Positions 9,906 through 24,506 of a DNA stretch of 64,000 nucleotides are shown piece by piece; within the stretch, counting starts at the first letter, position 1, and every line of letters starts with the position of its first letter. Origin of the DNA: Bifidobacterium santillanense (GTDB lineage Bacteria; Actinomycetota; Actinomycetes; Actinomycetales; Bifidobacteriaceae); NCBI RefSeq assembly GCF_018555385.1, contig NZ_JAFEJS010000001.1, positions 1 through 64,000 of the forward strand. Direction: 5' to 3'. A program made the translations under genes and the position numbers. The notes under the pieces were generated by a model that saw only the letters and a list, made by a program, of their open reading frames with translations, was not told the origin of the DNA and made no database searches.

Positions 9906-10607
9906 ATGGCGTACATCGAGATGATCCACAGTTTCAAGCGCTACCACATGGGCGACACCACGATCGTCGCCAACAACGATGTGAGCTTCGGCATCGAGAA
10001 GGGCGAGCTCGCCATCATCCTCGGCTCGTCCGGCGCCGGCAAATCGACCGTGCTCAACATCCTGGGCGGCATGGACGCCAACTCCGAGGGGCGGGTCGTC
10101 ATCGACGGCAAGGACATCTCGAACTACACCGCCCGACAGCTCACCGACTACCGCCGCCACGACATCGGCTTCGTGTTCCAGTTCTACAACCTCGTCGCCA
10201 ACCTCACCGCCAAGGAGAACGTCGAACTCGCCTCCGAGATCGTGCGCGACGCGCAGGACCCGGTGCAGGCGCTCGTCGACGTGGGGCTCAAGGACCGCAT
10301 CGACAACTTCCCGGCGCAGCTCTCCGGCGGCGAGCAGCAGCGCGTCGCCATCGCGCGAGCCGTCGCCAAGAACCCCAAGATCCTGCTGTGCGACGAGCCG
10401 ACCGGCGCGCTCGACTACAACACCGGCAAGCAGGTCCTGCGGATCCTGCAGGACCAGAGCCGCGTCAAGGGCGCGACCGTCGTCATCGTCACGCACAACT
10501 CGGCCATCGCGCCCATCGCCGACCGCGTCATCCACATGCACGACGCCCGCGTCAAATCCATCGAGACCAACGGGCATCCGATGGACATCGCGGATCTGGA
10601 GTGGTGA
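9906..10607 (+). CDS. ABC transporter ATP-binding protein (MacB/LolD type)
   Basis: 233-aa ATPase subunit of a MacB/LolD-like ABC system. Walker [10 protein letters not shown] (residues 40-48), signature LSGGEQQR and Walker [13 protein letters not shown] are intact. It powers the FtsX-type permease encoded six bases downstream. GTG at 9900 is in frame, but ATG 9906 fits the AAAGG at 9893-9897 better. The divergent TetR gene and the two shared operators indicate inducible expression. Mechanotransmission ABC systems of this type usually export peptides or lipids or confer antibiotic resistance; the cargo here is unknown. Confidence 0.92.
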   Translation: MAYIEMIHSFKRYHMGDTTIVANNDVSFGIEKGELAIILGSSGAGKSTVLNILGGMDANSEGRVVIDGKDISNYTARQLTDYRRHDIGFVFQFYNLVANLTAKENVELASEIVRDAQDPVQALVDVGLKDRIDNFPAQLSGGEQQRVAIARAVAKNPKILLCDEPTGALDYNTGKQVLRILQDQSRVKGATVVIVTHNSAIAPIADRVIHMHDARVKSIETNGHPMDIADLEW

Positions 10608-10613
10608 GCGAAC

Positions 10614-13600
10614 ATGACCGAACTCACCGACTTCACCGAACCGGCCGGAACGTCCGGACCGGACCGCCCGGTCTCCCGTACCCACGCCGCCGGGCGCACG
10701 CGCAACCGTCGTGGCGGACCGGTCCGCAAGCGCATGCTGTGGAAGGACATCCGCGTCACCCTCGCCAAATCGAAGGGCCGGTTCCTGTCGATCGTCAGCC
10801 TCATGACGCTCGGCTCGTTCGCGCTCGTCGGCCTGTTCGCCACCGGACCCGACATGCAGGCGACCGGCAGGGACTTCTACGGCGAGCACAACCTCGCCGA
10901 CGTGACCGTCATCAGCGACTACGGTCTGAGCCGGGACGACCAGACGATCATCCGCTCGACCGAGGGCGTGCGCCAGGCCGAATTCGGCTACTTCAAGGAC
11001 ATCACCATCAAGGGCAGCAACCACAGTCTGCGCATCTACTCCAAACCCGACGCCGTCTCCAGATACCGCGTGATCGAAGGCCGACTGCCGGCCGAACCCG
11101 GCGAGATCGCGCTCGATTCCGCCGAACGCGACCGGTACGCGATCGACAGCACCGTCAACGTCACCGAACCGCCCGACATCGCCGGCGATACCATCCTCAG
11201 ACGGACCGAATACACCGTGGTCGGCTTCGTCGACGCCAGCGAGATCGTCTCCGACCTCAACATGGGACAGTCCACGGCAGGCACCGGCGAACTCGACGGC
11301 TACGGTGTGGTCGTGCCGGCCACCTTCGACTCGGACGTGGCGATGATCGGCCGCGTGACCTTCGACGACACGAAGACGCTCGACTATTGGACGACCGACT
11401 ACCGTGACCGGGTGCAGGCGCACAAGGAAGCGCTCGCCAAGCGTCTCGCCGGACGGCCCAAGGCGCGCGAGGCCTCCATCCGCGAGGACCGCCGCGCGCA
11501 GATCGACAAGGCGCAGGCCAAGGTCGACGACGCGAAACGGCAGCTTGCGGACTCCGAGCAGCAGCTCGCGGACGCGAAGACGCAGATCGAAGCCGCCAAG
11601 GACCGGATCACCCAGGGCGAACTCGACGCCGTCGACCAGGGATCGGCCGCCGCCGCGGAGCTCTCCGGCGCGCTCGCGCAGATCGCCGCCGCCGGCTCCC
11701 AGATCACCGCCGGGCAGACCCAGCTCATCGCCGGAACACAGCAGCTCGCGCAGGGCCAATCGCAGCTCGACTCGTCATGGCGGCAGCTCGCTCAAGCCAA
11801 GACGCAGCTCGACGCGGCACGCACCGTCCTCGAAACGGTCAAGCCGGTCCTCGACAGGACCGGCGCGCTCCTGACCCGCTGGGCGGCCAGCGGACTGACC
11901 GGCGGCGTATACGACACGGTCAACACCCAATACGACAAGGCCCTCGACGCCTACAACAATGCCGTCGCGCAATACAACACCCAGCTGAACGCCTACGACG
12001 CCGCCCTGAAGCAGTGGAACGACGGTGCCGCGCAGCTCGAGGAGGGCACGGAGGAATACCGGCGGAACGCGGCAGCGCTCGCCGAAGCCTCCCGTCAGCT
12101 CGCCGCCAAGCAGACCGAACTCGGCCAAGCCGTCTCCACCGCATCGTCCGGCGCATCATCCGGCAGCGCATCGTCCGGCGCCTCGCAGCTCATCCAAGGC
12201 CAACGCGACATCGACAAGGCCGAAGGGGAATACGAGGAGAAACTGCAGGAGTTCAACGACGCGAAACCCGCCGCCGAGAAGAAGATCAGGGATGCGGAGC
12301 ACGACATCGCGCTCGCCCGCGAGAAGGTCGACACACTCGAGGTGCCCGCCTACTCGATCGACGGCCGGCGCGAGGGGCTCACGTCCAACGGCTACCGTGT
12401 GTACGAGATCATCGCGAACATCGTCGGCAAGCTCGCGATGATCTTCCCCGTGTTCCTCTACTTCGTGGCCGCGCTCGTCACGTTCTCCACGATGGGGCGC
12501 ATGGTCGACGAGGAACGCGTCAACTCCGGCACCCTCAAGGCGCTCGGCTACGGCGATGCGGACATCCTCAAGAAGTTCACGGTCTACGGCTTCGCGGCGT
12601 CCACCGTCGGCACGATCCTCGGCGTCGCGGCCGGCCACACCGTCCTGCCGCTCATCGTCTACCACGCGTACAGCGACGGGTTCACCATGCCGGTCATCGA
12701 ACTGAAGTTCCATCCGGTCGTCACCGCGGTCGCGTTCCTGCTCGCATGGGCGAGCTCCGTCGTGCCGGCCGTGCTCGCCGCCGCGCGCGAACTGAAGGAC
12801 AAGCCGGCGGCGCTCCTGCTGCCCAAGCCCCCGGCGAACGGGTCGACGATCCTCCTCGAACGGTTCGGCTTCATCTGGAACCGGCTCAGCTTCACGCGCA
12901 AGGTCACCGCCCGCAACCTGTTCCGCTACAAGACGCGCGGCTTCATGACGATCTTCGGCGTGATGGGCGCGGTGTCGCTGCTCGTCGCCGGACTCGGCGT
13001 GCAGGGGTCGATCAACCAGATCAGCGAACGACAATTCGACGAGGTGATCCACTACGACATGATCGTCGCCGAGAAATCCGACGACAACGACGAGCAGCGC
13101 GCCGCCGTCGCCAAGGACATGGCCGACAAGGCCGTGGACCAGGCGATGTCGATCCGCTACGAGGAACTCACCAGGACCGCCGGCAGACAGGGCGACAAGC
13201 AGTCGATCACGCTGCTTGTCACCGACGACGCGTACAACCTCGGCGACTACGTGACCCTGCGTTCGCGCGTCGGGCACAAGCCGCAGATCCTCACCGACCG
13301 CGGCGCGGTCATCTCTGAGAGGATGGCCTCGATGCTCGGAGCGAAGACCGGCGACGTGATCCGCGTCACCGGCGAGGACGGCGCCGAACGTTCGGTGCGC
13401 GTCGACGGCGTGAGCGAGATGTACATCGGGCATCTCATGGTCATGTCGTCGGGCGGCTACGAGCACGTGTTCGGCGAGAGCTACCGGTCGAACGCGTACC
13501 TCGTGCGGCTCAAGGACGATTCGATCGAGAACGCCGAGCGGCAGGGCGCGCGGTTCATGGAGAACGACGGCGTCAGGGGAGTGGTGCAGAACACCACCAT

Positions 13601-14033
13601 GAAGAACCAGGTCGCCACGATCGTCGACTCGCTCAACCAGATCATGGAGGTGCTCGTGCTCGTGGCCGGCATGCTCACCGTGGTCATCCTGTACAACCTC
13701 ACCAACCTCAACGTGTCCGAACGCATCAGGGAGCTGTCGACCATCAAGGTGCTCGGCTTCCACTCGAACGAGACGACGATGTACATCTACCGCGAGACCA
13801 TCGTCCTCTCCGCGCTCGGCATCCTCGCCGGATACGGCTTCGGTGCAGGGCTGCACCGGTACATCATCACCGAGGTTCCGCCGGACGAGGTCATGTTCGA
13901 CCCCGCCCTCGGCTGGCCGGCGTTCGCGGCGCCCGCCGCACTCGTCGCCGCGGTGCTCTCCGCGCTCGGCGTGGTCGTCTACCGTCAGCTCAGGAACGTG
14001 GATATGCTCGCCGCCTTGAAGTCGGTGGAGTGA
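10614..14033 (+). CDS. Large FtsX-family ABC permease with coiled-coil insert
   Basis: 1139-aa permease partner of the preceding ATPase. A basic cytoplasmic N-terminus (about 1-50) leads to a first membrane helix (about 55-75) and an extracytoplasmic domain. A long heptad-rich, Gln/Ala/Lys-rich coiled coil (about 285-590) follows, then an FtsX core (about 610-760), a second extracytoplasmic domain, and a C-terminal FtsX core (about 1000-1130) ending in RNVDMLAALKSVE. The two FtsX cores make it a fused full-size permease. The coiled coil probably projects from the membrane to reach the cell wall or a partner protein; that is inference. It overlaps no neighbour and ends before the gltB leader. 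Confidence 0.88.
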   Translation: MTELTDFTEPAGTSGPDRPVSRTHAAGRTRNRRGGPVRKRMLWKDIRVTLAKSKGRFLSIVSLMTLGSFALVGLFATGPDMQATGRDFYGEHNLADVTVISDYGLSRDDQTIIRSTEGVRQAEFGYFKDITIKGSNHSLRIYSKPDAVSRYRVIEGRLPAEPGEIALDSAERDRYAIDSTVNVTEPPDIAGDTILRRTEYTVVGFVDASEIVSDLNMGQSTAGTGELDGYGVVVPATFDSDVAMIGRVTFDDTKTLDYWTTDYRDRVQAHKEALAKRLAGRPKAREASIREDRRAQIDKAQAKVDDAKRQLADSEQQLADAKTQIEAAKDRITQGELDAVDQGSAAAAELSGALAQIAAAGSQITAGQTQLIAGTQQLAQGQSQLDSSWRQLAQAKTQLDAARTVLETVKPVLDRTGALLTRWAASGLTGGVYDTVNTQYDKALDAYNNAVAQYNTQLNAYDAALKQWNDGAAQLEEGTEEYRRNAAALAEASRQLAAKQTELGQAVSTASSGASSGSASSGASQLIQGQRDIDKAEGEYEEKLQEFNDAKPAAEKKIRDAEHDIALAREKVDTLEVPAYSIDGRREGLTSNGYRVYEIIANIVGKLAMIFPVFLYFVAALVTFSTMGRMVDEERVNSGTLKALGYGDADILKKFTVYGFAASTVGTILGVAAGHTVLPLIVYHAYSDGFTMPVIELKFHPVVTAVAFLLAWASSVVPAVLAAARELKDKPAALLLPKPPANGSTILLERFGFIWNRLSFTRKVTARNLFRYKTRGFMTIFGVMGAVSLLVAGLGVQGSINQISERQFDEVIHYDMIVAEKSDDNDEQRAAVAKDMADKAVDQAMSIRYEELTRTAGRQGDKQSITLLVTDDAYNLGDYVTLRSRVGHKPQILTDRGAVISERMASMLGAKTGDVIRVTGEDGAERSVRVDGVSEMYIGHLMVMSSGGYEHVFGESYRSNAYLVRLKDDSIENAERQGARFMENDGVRGVVQNTTMKNQVATIVDSLNQIMEVLVLVAGMLTVVILYNLTNLNVSERIRELSTIKVLGFHSNETTMYIYRETIVLSALGILAGYGFGAGLHRYIITEVPPDEVMFDPALGWPAFAAPAALVAAVLSALGVVVYRQLRNVDMLAALKSVE

Positions 14034-14317
14034 ACGCCGGTCCGAAGTCGGCTGGGGAGTCCGGAGCCCGACCGCATCGGCGTCGACGGGCGACCATGCG
14101 GCCGGGATGTTGCCGATCACACATCTCATATGGTCCGACCCCAGCGCGTTCAGCGCGCCGGAGTCGGCGAGTTGCGTAAAATTGGGTCTTGACTTTTTGC
14201 TCGACTCGGTATATGGACAGCGAAACGTTCGTGACACACCGCGACGCTACGCTGTCAACAGCAACTGCCCAAGTGGCGCGGTTTTCGCGCGCCCGCTATC
14301 CAATTGAGGTGATTTCG
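14034..14317 (+). promoter_or_regulatory. gltB: gltB upstream region
   Basis: 284 bases without a gene. A TTGACT (14189-14194) followed by TATATG (14210-14215) is the best promoter candidate, but the 15-bp spacer is short. The region between 14216 and 14317 would be a leader of about 95 bases; it contains GCGCGGTTTTCGCGCG (palindromic, near 14275-14291) and ends with GAGGTGA before the GTG start. I see no recognisable riboswitch fold. Confidence 0.4.
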
Positions 14318-18889
<4,572 letters not shown>

Positions 18890-18890
18890 G

Positions 18891-20429
18891 ATGGGCGACC
18901 CGAGAGGATTCCTGAAAGTCCGCACCCGTAGGGAGCTTGCGGAGCGTCCCGTCCAGGAGCGCATCAAGGACTGGTTCGACGTGCACGCCGAATCCGGCCT
19001 GCAGTCCTGGACCACCGAGCAGGCGGCCCGCTGCATGGACTGCGGCACCCCGTTCTGCATGACCGGCTGCCCGCTGGGCAACCTCATCCCGGAGTTCAAC
19101 GATCTGGTCCGTCAGGAGCAGTGGGAGGACGCCTACCAGCGTTTGTCGCTGACCAACAACTTCCCGGAGGTCACCGGCCGCATCTGTCCGGCACTGTGCG
19201 AGCAGGCCTGCGTGCTGGGCATCCACCAGCCGCCGACGATGATCAAGAACGACGAGTGCACGATCATCGACCAGGCGTGGGACCTCGACTACGTCAAGCC
19301 GATGCCGCCGCAGCGTCTGACCGACCAGACCGTCGCCGTCGTCGGATCCGGCCCCGCCGGCCTCGCCGCCGCGCAGCAGCTCACGCGCGCCGGCCACACC
19401 GTCGTCGTCTACGAGAAGGACGACGCTCTGGGCGGCCTCATGCGCTACGGCATCCCGAACTTCAAGCTCGAGAAGACGCTCATCGACCGCCGCATCGAGC
19501 AGATGGAGGCCGAGGGCACCCGCTTCGAGACCAACGTCGAGATCGGCAAGGACATCAGCTGGGACGACCTGCGCGACCGTTACGACGCGGTCGTCGTCGC
19601 CATCGGCTCCCGCGTGCCGCGCGACATGAAGATCCCGGGCCGCGAGCTCGACGGCATCCACTTCGCCCTCGACTTCCTGCCCGACGCCACCCGCCGCATC
19701 TACGGCGTCAAGCCGGTCAACGACATCACCGCCAAGGACAAGCACGTCATCGTCATCGGCGGCGGCGACACCGGCTCCGACTGCCTCGGCACCTCGATCC
19801 GTCAGGGCGCGAAGGACGTCACCGTCCTGCAGATCATGCCGAAGGAGCCGACCGAGCGTCCGGACAACCAGCCGTGGCCGACCTTCGCCCGCACCTACCA
19901 GAAGACCACGTCGATGGCCGAGGGCGGCGAGTACCTGTACTCCACCGATTCGGTGAACTTCATCGGATCCGACGAGGAGCAGGAGCGCGTCCACATCGAG
20001 AACTCCACCACCGCGGAGGGCTTCGTCGCCGACGAGCACGGCCACGTGACCGGCCTCAAGGTCGTGTCCGTCGCCCCCGGCGAGAACGGTCCGTTCACCC
20101 GCCAGCCCGGCACCGAGCGCGTGCTGCCCGCCGACCTGGTCCTGATCTCCGTGGGCTTCCTGCACCCGGACACCGCCACCATCGTCGACCAGCTGCCCGT
20201 CGAACTCGACAAGCGCGGCAACATCGCCCGCAACGACAAGTTCGCCACCTCCCAGGACGGCGTCTTCGTGTGCGGCGACGCCGGCCGCGGCCAGAGCCTC
20301 GTCGTGTGGGCCATCGCCGAGGGCCGCTCCTGCGCGGCCGCCGTCGACGAGTACCTCTCCAGCGAGCACACGAGCGAGCTGCCGGCCCCGATCAAGGCCT
20401 CCGCCCGTCCGATGATGCTGCCCCGCTGA
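18891..20429 (+). CDS. gltD: Glutamate synthase, small subunit
   Basis: 512-aa small subunit that passes electrons from NADPH through FAD and 4Fe-4S clusters to GltB. N-terminal cysteine clusters (CMDCGTPFCMTGCP, CPALCEQAC) bind the Fe-S centres. VVGSGPAGLAAA is the FAD Rossmann motif, and VIVIGGGDTGSDC is the NADPH one. The stop of gltB and this ATG are separated by a single base, indicating translational coupling. A terminator closes the operon. Confidence 0.97.
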   Translation: MGDPRGFLKVRTRRELAERPVQERIKDWFDVHAESGLQSWTTEQAARCMDCGTPFCMTGCPLGNLIPEFNDLVRQEQWEDAYQRLSLTNNFPEVTGRICPALCEQACVLGIHQPPTMIKNDECTIIDQAWDLDYVKPMPPQRLTDQTVAVVGSGPAGLAAAQQLTRAGHTVVVYEKDDALGGLMRYGIPNFKLEKTLIDRRIEQMEAEGTRFETNVEIGKDISWDDLRDRYDAVVVAIGSRVPRDMKIPGRELDGIHFALDFLPDATRRIYGVKPVNDITAKDKHVIVIGGGDTGSDCLGTSIRQGAKDVTVLQIMPKEPTERPDNQPWPTFARTYQKTTSMAEGGEYLYSTDSVNFIGSDEEQERVHIENSTTAEGFVADEHGHVTGLKVVSVAPGENGPFTRQPGTERVLPADLVLISVGFLHPDTATIVDQLPVELDKRGNIARNDKFATSQDGVFVCGDAGRGQSLVVWAIAEGRSCAAAVDEYLSSEHTSELPAPIKASARPMMLPR

Positions 20430-20483
20430 ACGATCCGGTCCATCCGGACCGATGCACGGGGCGCGTAGCGTCACTTGCAACGG

Positions 20484-20525
20484 AGGGTTCCCTCCCGCGT
20501 ATGCGGGGGAGAACCCTTCGTTTCC
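20484..20525 (+). terminator. Rho-independent terminator of gltBD
   Basis: AGGGTTC and GAACCCT flank an inner CTCCCGC/GCGGGGG stem with a GTAT-type loop, followed by TCGTTT. It superficially resembles a CRISPR repeat but is a single terminator. Confidence 0.75.
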
Positions 20526-20573
20526 ATATGTGATCCGTGCCGCCGTATGCCGCCGCCGATTGTCGGCGGATGA

Positions 20574-21197
20574 TTACAGGAGATGCTCGCGCACGCAGAT
20601 GCGAATCGCTTCGGCACGGCTGTGAACGCCCATCTTCCGATAGGCGTTGTTCATGTGCGTCTTGACCGTGCCCACGCTCATATGCATCAGACTCGCCGTG
20701 GCGGCCGTGGTGCGGCCCTTCAGATATTCGCGCAGTACGGCGATCTCCGTATCCGTCAGCATCATGCGTTGAAACGCCAGCGACCGCTCCTGCCACGTCG
20801 CGGCATGCTCGTTGCCCGTGATACGGCCGATCATCTGCACATACTCCTGAACCGCCGCCTCCTTGCGTATCACCGCATCCATGCCCGCCGCACTGAGCTC
20901 GTCGGAGGAGTGCATGAGCTGGAACGCGGTCATTCCCAGAATGCCGATCTCCGGGTGTGCGGAGTGCAGCTTCTCCGCCAGATCCCTGCCGTCCATGTCC
21001 GGCATCTGCAGGTCGGTCATCACCACACGCGGGCGCATGTCGGCGGTGTCACACAGCGACAGTGCCTCCCGCGCGGAGACGACGGTCCAGAGCACCCGCA
21101 GGGGAGTGGGACGGTCCCCGAACATCGTCTCCAGGGCGTGTGCCACCAGCGGATCGTTGTCCACTATGCCGATGGAGATGTAATCCGTTCCGTTCAT
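20574..21197 (-). CDS. NarL/LuxR-family response regulator
   Basis: 207-aa response regulator. In the receiver domain the acidic pair lies in VDNDP (residues 12-16), the phospho-acceptor is Asp62 in MTDLQMPDMDG and the conserved Lys is 111. The C-terminal LuxR-type HTH contains GRTTAATASLMHMSVGTVKTHMNN. It overlaps the histidine kinase gene by four bases (ATGA at 21194-21197), so the pair is translationally coupled and should form one two-component system. Targets unknown. Confidence 0.92.
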   Translation of the reverse strand: MNGTDYISIGIVDNDPLVAHALETMFGDRPTPLRVLWTVVSAREALSLCDTADMRPRVVMTDLQMPDMDGRDLAEKLHSAHPEIGILGMTAFQLMHSSDELSAAGMDAVIRKEAAVQEYVQMIGRITGNEHAATWQERSLAFQRMMLTDTEIAVLREYLKGRTTAATASLMHMSVGTVKTHMNNAYRKMGVHSRAEAIRICVREHLL

Positions 21198-22477
21198 GAA
21201 TTCTCTCCATTGTCATGTCCGTGATTCGGCTCGTGGCCCGAATCGCCCGGTGCCGTCTGTCGGGGAATGAAGACGTACACGGACCACTCCCCGTCCTCTT
21301 TCCCGGTCGATATGGTTCCTCCGGCGTCGTGCAGTTCGCCGCGCAGCATCGTTAGTCCGCTTCCCGACGAGGTGATTCCGGCGTTCTCGACACCGTTTGC
21401 GGGACCGGCGTCGCGGCACGTGTTGGAGGAGATGACGGTCGTGCCGTCATCCGCGATCGACACGACGAGCGCATATTCGCCGGGACGGCCGTACTTGGCG
21501 ATGTTGCCTCCGATCTCGCGTATGCACAGATTGAGTATCCGAGCGGTCCGACCGTCGATGCGCGTGGGGTCGCCGACGACCTGCGGTGTCCCGTAGAACC
21601 CCTGTTTGTCGAGTCGGCGTTTGATGAGTGTCAGGTTCCTGCCGAACTCCGGCGGCGCATCGGCGTCGCTCCCTGCGTCGTTGCTCCGTACGTCGCCGAT
21701 CGTAGGATGTTCGTCGAGTTGATCCCTGACCGGCATGATGATCTGCTGCCTGATCTCCATGAGCGCGGATTCGAGTACGCCGATGATTTCCTCGAGGTCC
21801 TCGATCTCGTTGCGGCTTCGGAGCCTTGTGGCGAGGCTCCGGCTGCGGGAGACCGCGTAGACGAGGTCGTTGGCCACGGAGTCATGCAACACGTGCAGCA
21901 TCTTCAATTGAGATTCGCGATGCCGCACCCGCTGCTCGGCGGCCACCTGTTCCCCCTGTGCCTGTGCGGCATACCGCATCAGTGTGCCGATCAGCCATGA
22001 GATCGCCATGGGCTCGAGCATGAACGTGATGCCCCGCAGTGGTTCGTTGGCCAGCAGGGTGCCGACCAACGACAGTATCTGGGTCAGTAGCACCGCCGGC
22101 AGTGCCGAGGCGTATCGCCCCCACCGTCGCCCCAGCAGAATGACCGCCAGCAGGAACGGATTGCATACCAGCCAGTAGGAATCGGCGCTCACGGCATACA
22201 GTACGGGGCAGAGCGCGGCGATGCCGAGACTCATCTGCAATGGCCATAACGGCAGCAGGGCGAGCAGCATGATCATCAGCGCGTTCTGCACATGCATGAG
22301 CGGGGTCAGTCCGACGCTGTTGACCCATTCGACGCATTCCGCTCCGATGCAGCAGACCGAGGCCACGATATAGAGCGCCTTCTCGAACCTCATCGGGTTC
22401 CTCAGCAGATCCTTCACGTTCTTCATCATCCTGCGGACATGATACTGCGCATACAGAGGGCCGAGGTGCCGTTCCAC
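21194..22477 (-). CDS. Sensor histidine kinase (NarL-type partner)
   Basis: 427-aa membrane histidine kinase. Several hydrophobic segments fill residues about 35-170 (an MASE-like membrane sensor with no large external loop). A short linker leads to the dimerisation/phospho-acceptor region with His198 in LHVLHDSVANDL. A degenerate HATPase domain follows, recognised by REIGGNIAKYG and GSGLTMLRGEL; it is less canonical than most. The annotated ATG at 22477 lacks a clear ribosome site, and ATG codons at 22429 and 22426 are possible alternatives. The signal is probably membrane or envelope stress, as for other kinases with a polytopic sensor, but that is a guess. Confidence 0.85.
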   Translation of the reverse strand: MERHLGPLYAQYHVRRMMKNVKDLLRNPMRFEKALYIVASVCCIGAECVEWVNSVGLTPLMHVQNALMIMLLALLPLWPLQMSLGIAALCPVLYAVSADSYWLVCNPFLLAVILLGRRWGRYASALPAVLLTQILSLVGTLLANEPLRGITFMLEPMAISWLIGTLMRYAAQAQGEQVAAEQRVRHRESQLKMLHVLHDSVANDLVYAVSRSRSLATRLRSRNEIEDLEEIIGVLESALMEIRQQIIMPVRDQLDEHPTIGDVRSNDAGSDADAPPEFGRNLTLIKRRLDKQGFYGTPQVVGDPTRIDGRTARILNLCIREIGGNIAKYGRPGEYALVVSIADDGTTVISSNTCRDAGPANGVENAGITSSGSGLTMLRGELHDAGGTISTGKEDGEWSVYVFIPRQTAPGDSGHEPNHGHDNGENS

Positions 22478-22565
22478 TCATGCGAATGGACAGTTCGATG
22501 GGTCAGGCGCTGGGGTAAAGTAGCACGCAGTGTCATTTCGCACAGAACGATAAGGAGTGGTTCCA

Positions 22566-23036
22566 ATGCCGAATCGTGCAGAACGTCGCGCCAAGGCGAA
22601 GGCCGACCGCAGGGGAGTGCCGTCGCAGTACGACTCCACCCGTGGCCGCGGCCGCGCCGGAATGATCGATGAGTACCAGCTGCAGGAGCGTTCCCGCAGG
22701 CTGCAGGAGGGCGAGTCCCTCGGCCCGTGGAAGCCGACCGGCGGCAAGGTCGTCGAGTCCGACGTTACGCTGACCACGAACCCCGACTACAAGGATCCCA
22801 AGGCGTTCAAGGCGCCGCACTCCACGCGCCAGTGGTTCCGCGTGGGCAGCTGGACGCTGATCACGCTCGCGGTCATCGCGTTCTTCGTGGTCATGTGGCT
22901 GCCGAGCGCGATGCGCCCGATGTGGCTGGTCGCCACCGTCGCCGGCGTGTTCATCGTCGGCGTGGTGAGCCTGTTCTTCACCGCCGGCGATTCGAAGCAC
23001 AACCCGAACCTCGACCAGAACGGCACGGCCGTCTGA
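22566..23036 (+). CDS. Small two-helix membrane protein of unknown function
   Basis: 156-aa protein that I do not recognise by family. The first 90 residues are strongly basic and polar (MPNRAERRAKAKADRRG). Two adjacent hydrophobic helices follow (about 96-116 and 121-141), then a short polar tail. AAGGAG at 22552-22557 sits eight bases before ATG 22566, which is why I trim an upstream in-frame GTG. It stands alone between the divergent kinase and glgA and ends at a terminator. Confidence 0.75.
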   Translation: MPNRAERRAKAKADRRGVPSQYDSTRGRGRAGMIDEYQLQERSRRLQEGESLGPWKPTGGKVVESDVTLTTNPDYKDPKAFKAPHSTRQWFRVGSWTLITLAVIAFFVVMWLPSAMRPMWLVATVAGVFIVGVVSLFFTAGDSKHNPNLDQNGTAV

Positions 23037-23068
23037 TCCGGTCGCGGACGACACGATTTTCTTGGAAG

Positions 23069-23094
23069 ACGCACGACTCAGGTTGTGCGTTTTT
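23069..23094 (+). terminator. Rho-independent terminator
   Basis: ACGCACGAC and GTTGTGCGT pair around a short loop and run into five T residues, between the membrane protein gene and glgA. Confidence 0.75.
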
Positions 23095-23159
23095 CCGTAT
23101 GTCGTGCCGTAGAGTGGGTATTGCTTGATTTTCCGTTCGGAAAGAGAGGTAGGAAACCA

Positions 23160-24407
23160 ATGAAGGTTGACATTCTGACCCGCGAGTACCCGCCGCACGT
23201 CTACGGCGGCGCCGGCGTGCACGCCGAGCAGCTGTCCAAGGTGCTGGCCGAGCGCATCGACGTGACCGTGCGCGCCTTCGACGGCCCGCGCACCGAGGCC
23301 GACGTCCCGGCCATCCCGAACGCCGCCGAGGCGAAGGGCTCCCTGAAGGTCGTCGGCTACGACACCCCCGCCGAGCTCAAGGACGCCAACGGCGCGCTGA
23401 AGACCTTCGGCGTGGACCTGCAGATCGCCAACGACGTGGACGCCGACATCATCCACGCCCACACCTGGTACGCCTGCCTCGCCGGCTACATGGCCAAGAT
23501 GCTGCACGGCACCCCGCTGGTCATCACGGCGCACAGCCTCGAGCCGTTCCGTCCGTGGAAGCGCGAGCAGCTCGGCGGCGGCTACAACCTGAGCTCCTGG
23601 GCAGAGAAGGACGCCTACGAGCACGCCGACCGCGTCATCGCCGTCTCCGGCGGCATGCGCAAGGACATCCTCACCGCCTACCCGAACCTCGATCCGGACA
23701 AGGTCGTCGTCGTGTACAACGGCATCACGATGTCCGAGTTCGCCACCCCGGCCGACGACGATCCGGGCTGGAAGGTCTTCGAGCGCTACAACATCGACCG
23801 CAGCAAGCCCACCCTGCTGTTCGTGGGCCGCATCACCCGCCAGAAGGGCCTGCCGTACCTGCTCAAGGCGCTGCACTTCGTCGACCCGGGCATCCAGATC
23901 GTCCTGTGCGCCGGCGCGCCCGACACCCCGGAGATCATGGAGGAGGTCAAGAACTCCTTCGCCGAGCTCGACAAGAAGCGCGGCAACATCGTCTGGATCG
24001 AGGAGATGCTGCCGAAGAACGAGCTGTCCGCGCTCGAGCACGGCTGCGACGCGTTCATCTGCCCGTCCATCTACGAGCCGCTCGGCATCGTCAACCTCGA
24101 GGCCATGGCCTGCGGCCTACCGGTCGTCGCCTCCGCCACCGGCGGCATCCCCGAGGTCGTCGTCGACGGCGAGACCGGCTTCCTGGTCCCGATCGACCAG
24201 CTGCACGACGGCACCGGCACCCCGACCGATCCCGACAAGTTCGTGCACGACATGGCCGACGCGATCAACAGGATCATGGCCGACCCCGAGCTGCGCAAGA
24301 AGATGGGGCAGGCCGGCTACGAGCGCGCCCGCGACGTCTTCAGCTGGGAGTCCATCGCCGACGAGACCGTCAAGGTCTACCAGTCGGTGCTCGACGAGCA
24401 GAAGTGA
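23160..24407 (+). CDS. glgA: Glycogen synthase, actinobacterial GT4 type
   Basis: 415-aa GT4 glycosyltransferase of the Corynebacterium-type glycogen synthase family, transferring glucose from a nucleotide sugar (ADP-glucose is usual) to alpha-glucan. Mycobacterial relatives make maltose-1-phosphate, so that activity is possible. Visible motifs: [15 protein letters not shown] (acceptor/donor loop), [11 protein letters not shown], and the nucleotide-sugar motif [19 protein letters not shown] with its E-x7-E. ATG 23160 follows AGAGAGGTAGG. A clean terminator follows, so it is monocistronic. Confidence 0.92.
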   Translation: MKVDILTREYPPHVYGGAGVHAEQLSKVLAERIDVTVRAFDGPRTEADVPAIPNAAEAKGSLKVVGYDTPAELKDANGALKTFGVDLQIANDVDADIIHAHTWYACLAGYMAKMLHGTPLVITAHSLEPFRPWKREQLGGGYNLSSWAEKDAYEHADRVIAVSGGMRKDILTAYPNLDPDKVVVVYNGITMSEFATPADDDPGWKVFERYNIDRSKPTLLFVGRITRQKGLPYLLKALHFVDPGIQIVLCAGAPDTPEIMEEVKNSFAELDKKRGNIVWIEEMLPKNELSALEHGCDAFICPSIYEPLGIVNLEAMACGLPVVASATGGIPEVVVDGETGFLVPIDQLHDGTGTPTDPDKFVHDMADAINRIMADPELRKKMGQAGYERARDVFSWESIADETVKVYQSVLDEQK

Positions 24408-24458
24408 CGATTCCGGTTCACCTCAGCCCGCTTTTCCCATTCGCCATCTGATCAACCC

Positions 24459-24482
24459 GGCTCCCCTCCGTCGAGGGGAGCC
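24459..24482 (+). terminator. Rho-independent terminator of glgA
   Basis: GGCTCCCCT and AGGGGAGCC form a perfect 9-bp stem with a six-base loop, followed by CTTCGT. Confidence 0.75.
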
Positions 24483-24506
24483 CTTCGTATTCCGTGAGGT
24501 TCCCCC

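Noticed and set aside
20484-20525. CRISPR-repeat-like sequence after gltD (CCTCCCGCGTATGCGGGGGA)
   Set aside because: Single copy, outer GGGTTC/GAACCC arms and a trailing TCGTTT show it is the gltBD terminator; no spacer or second repeat is present.
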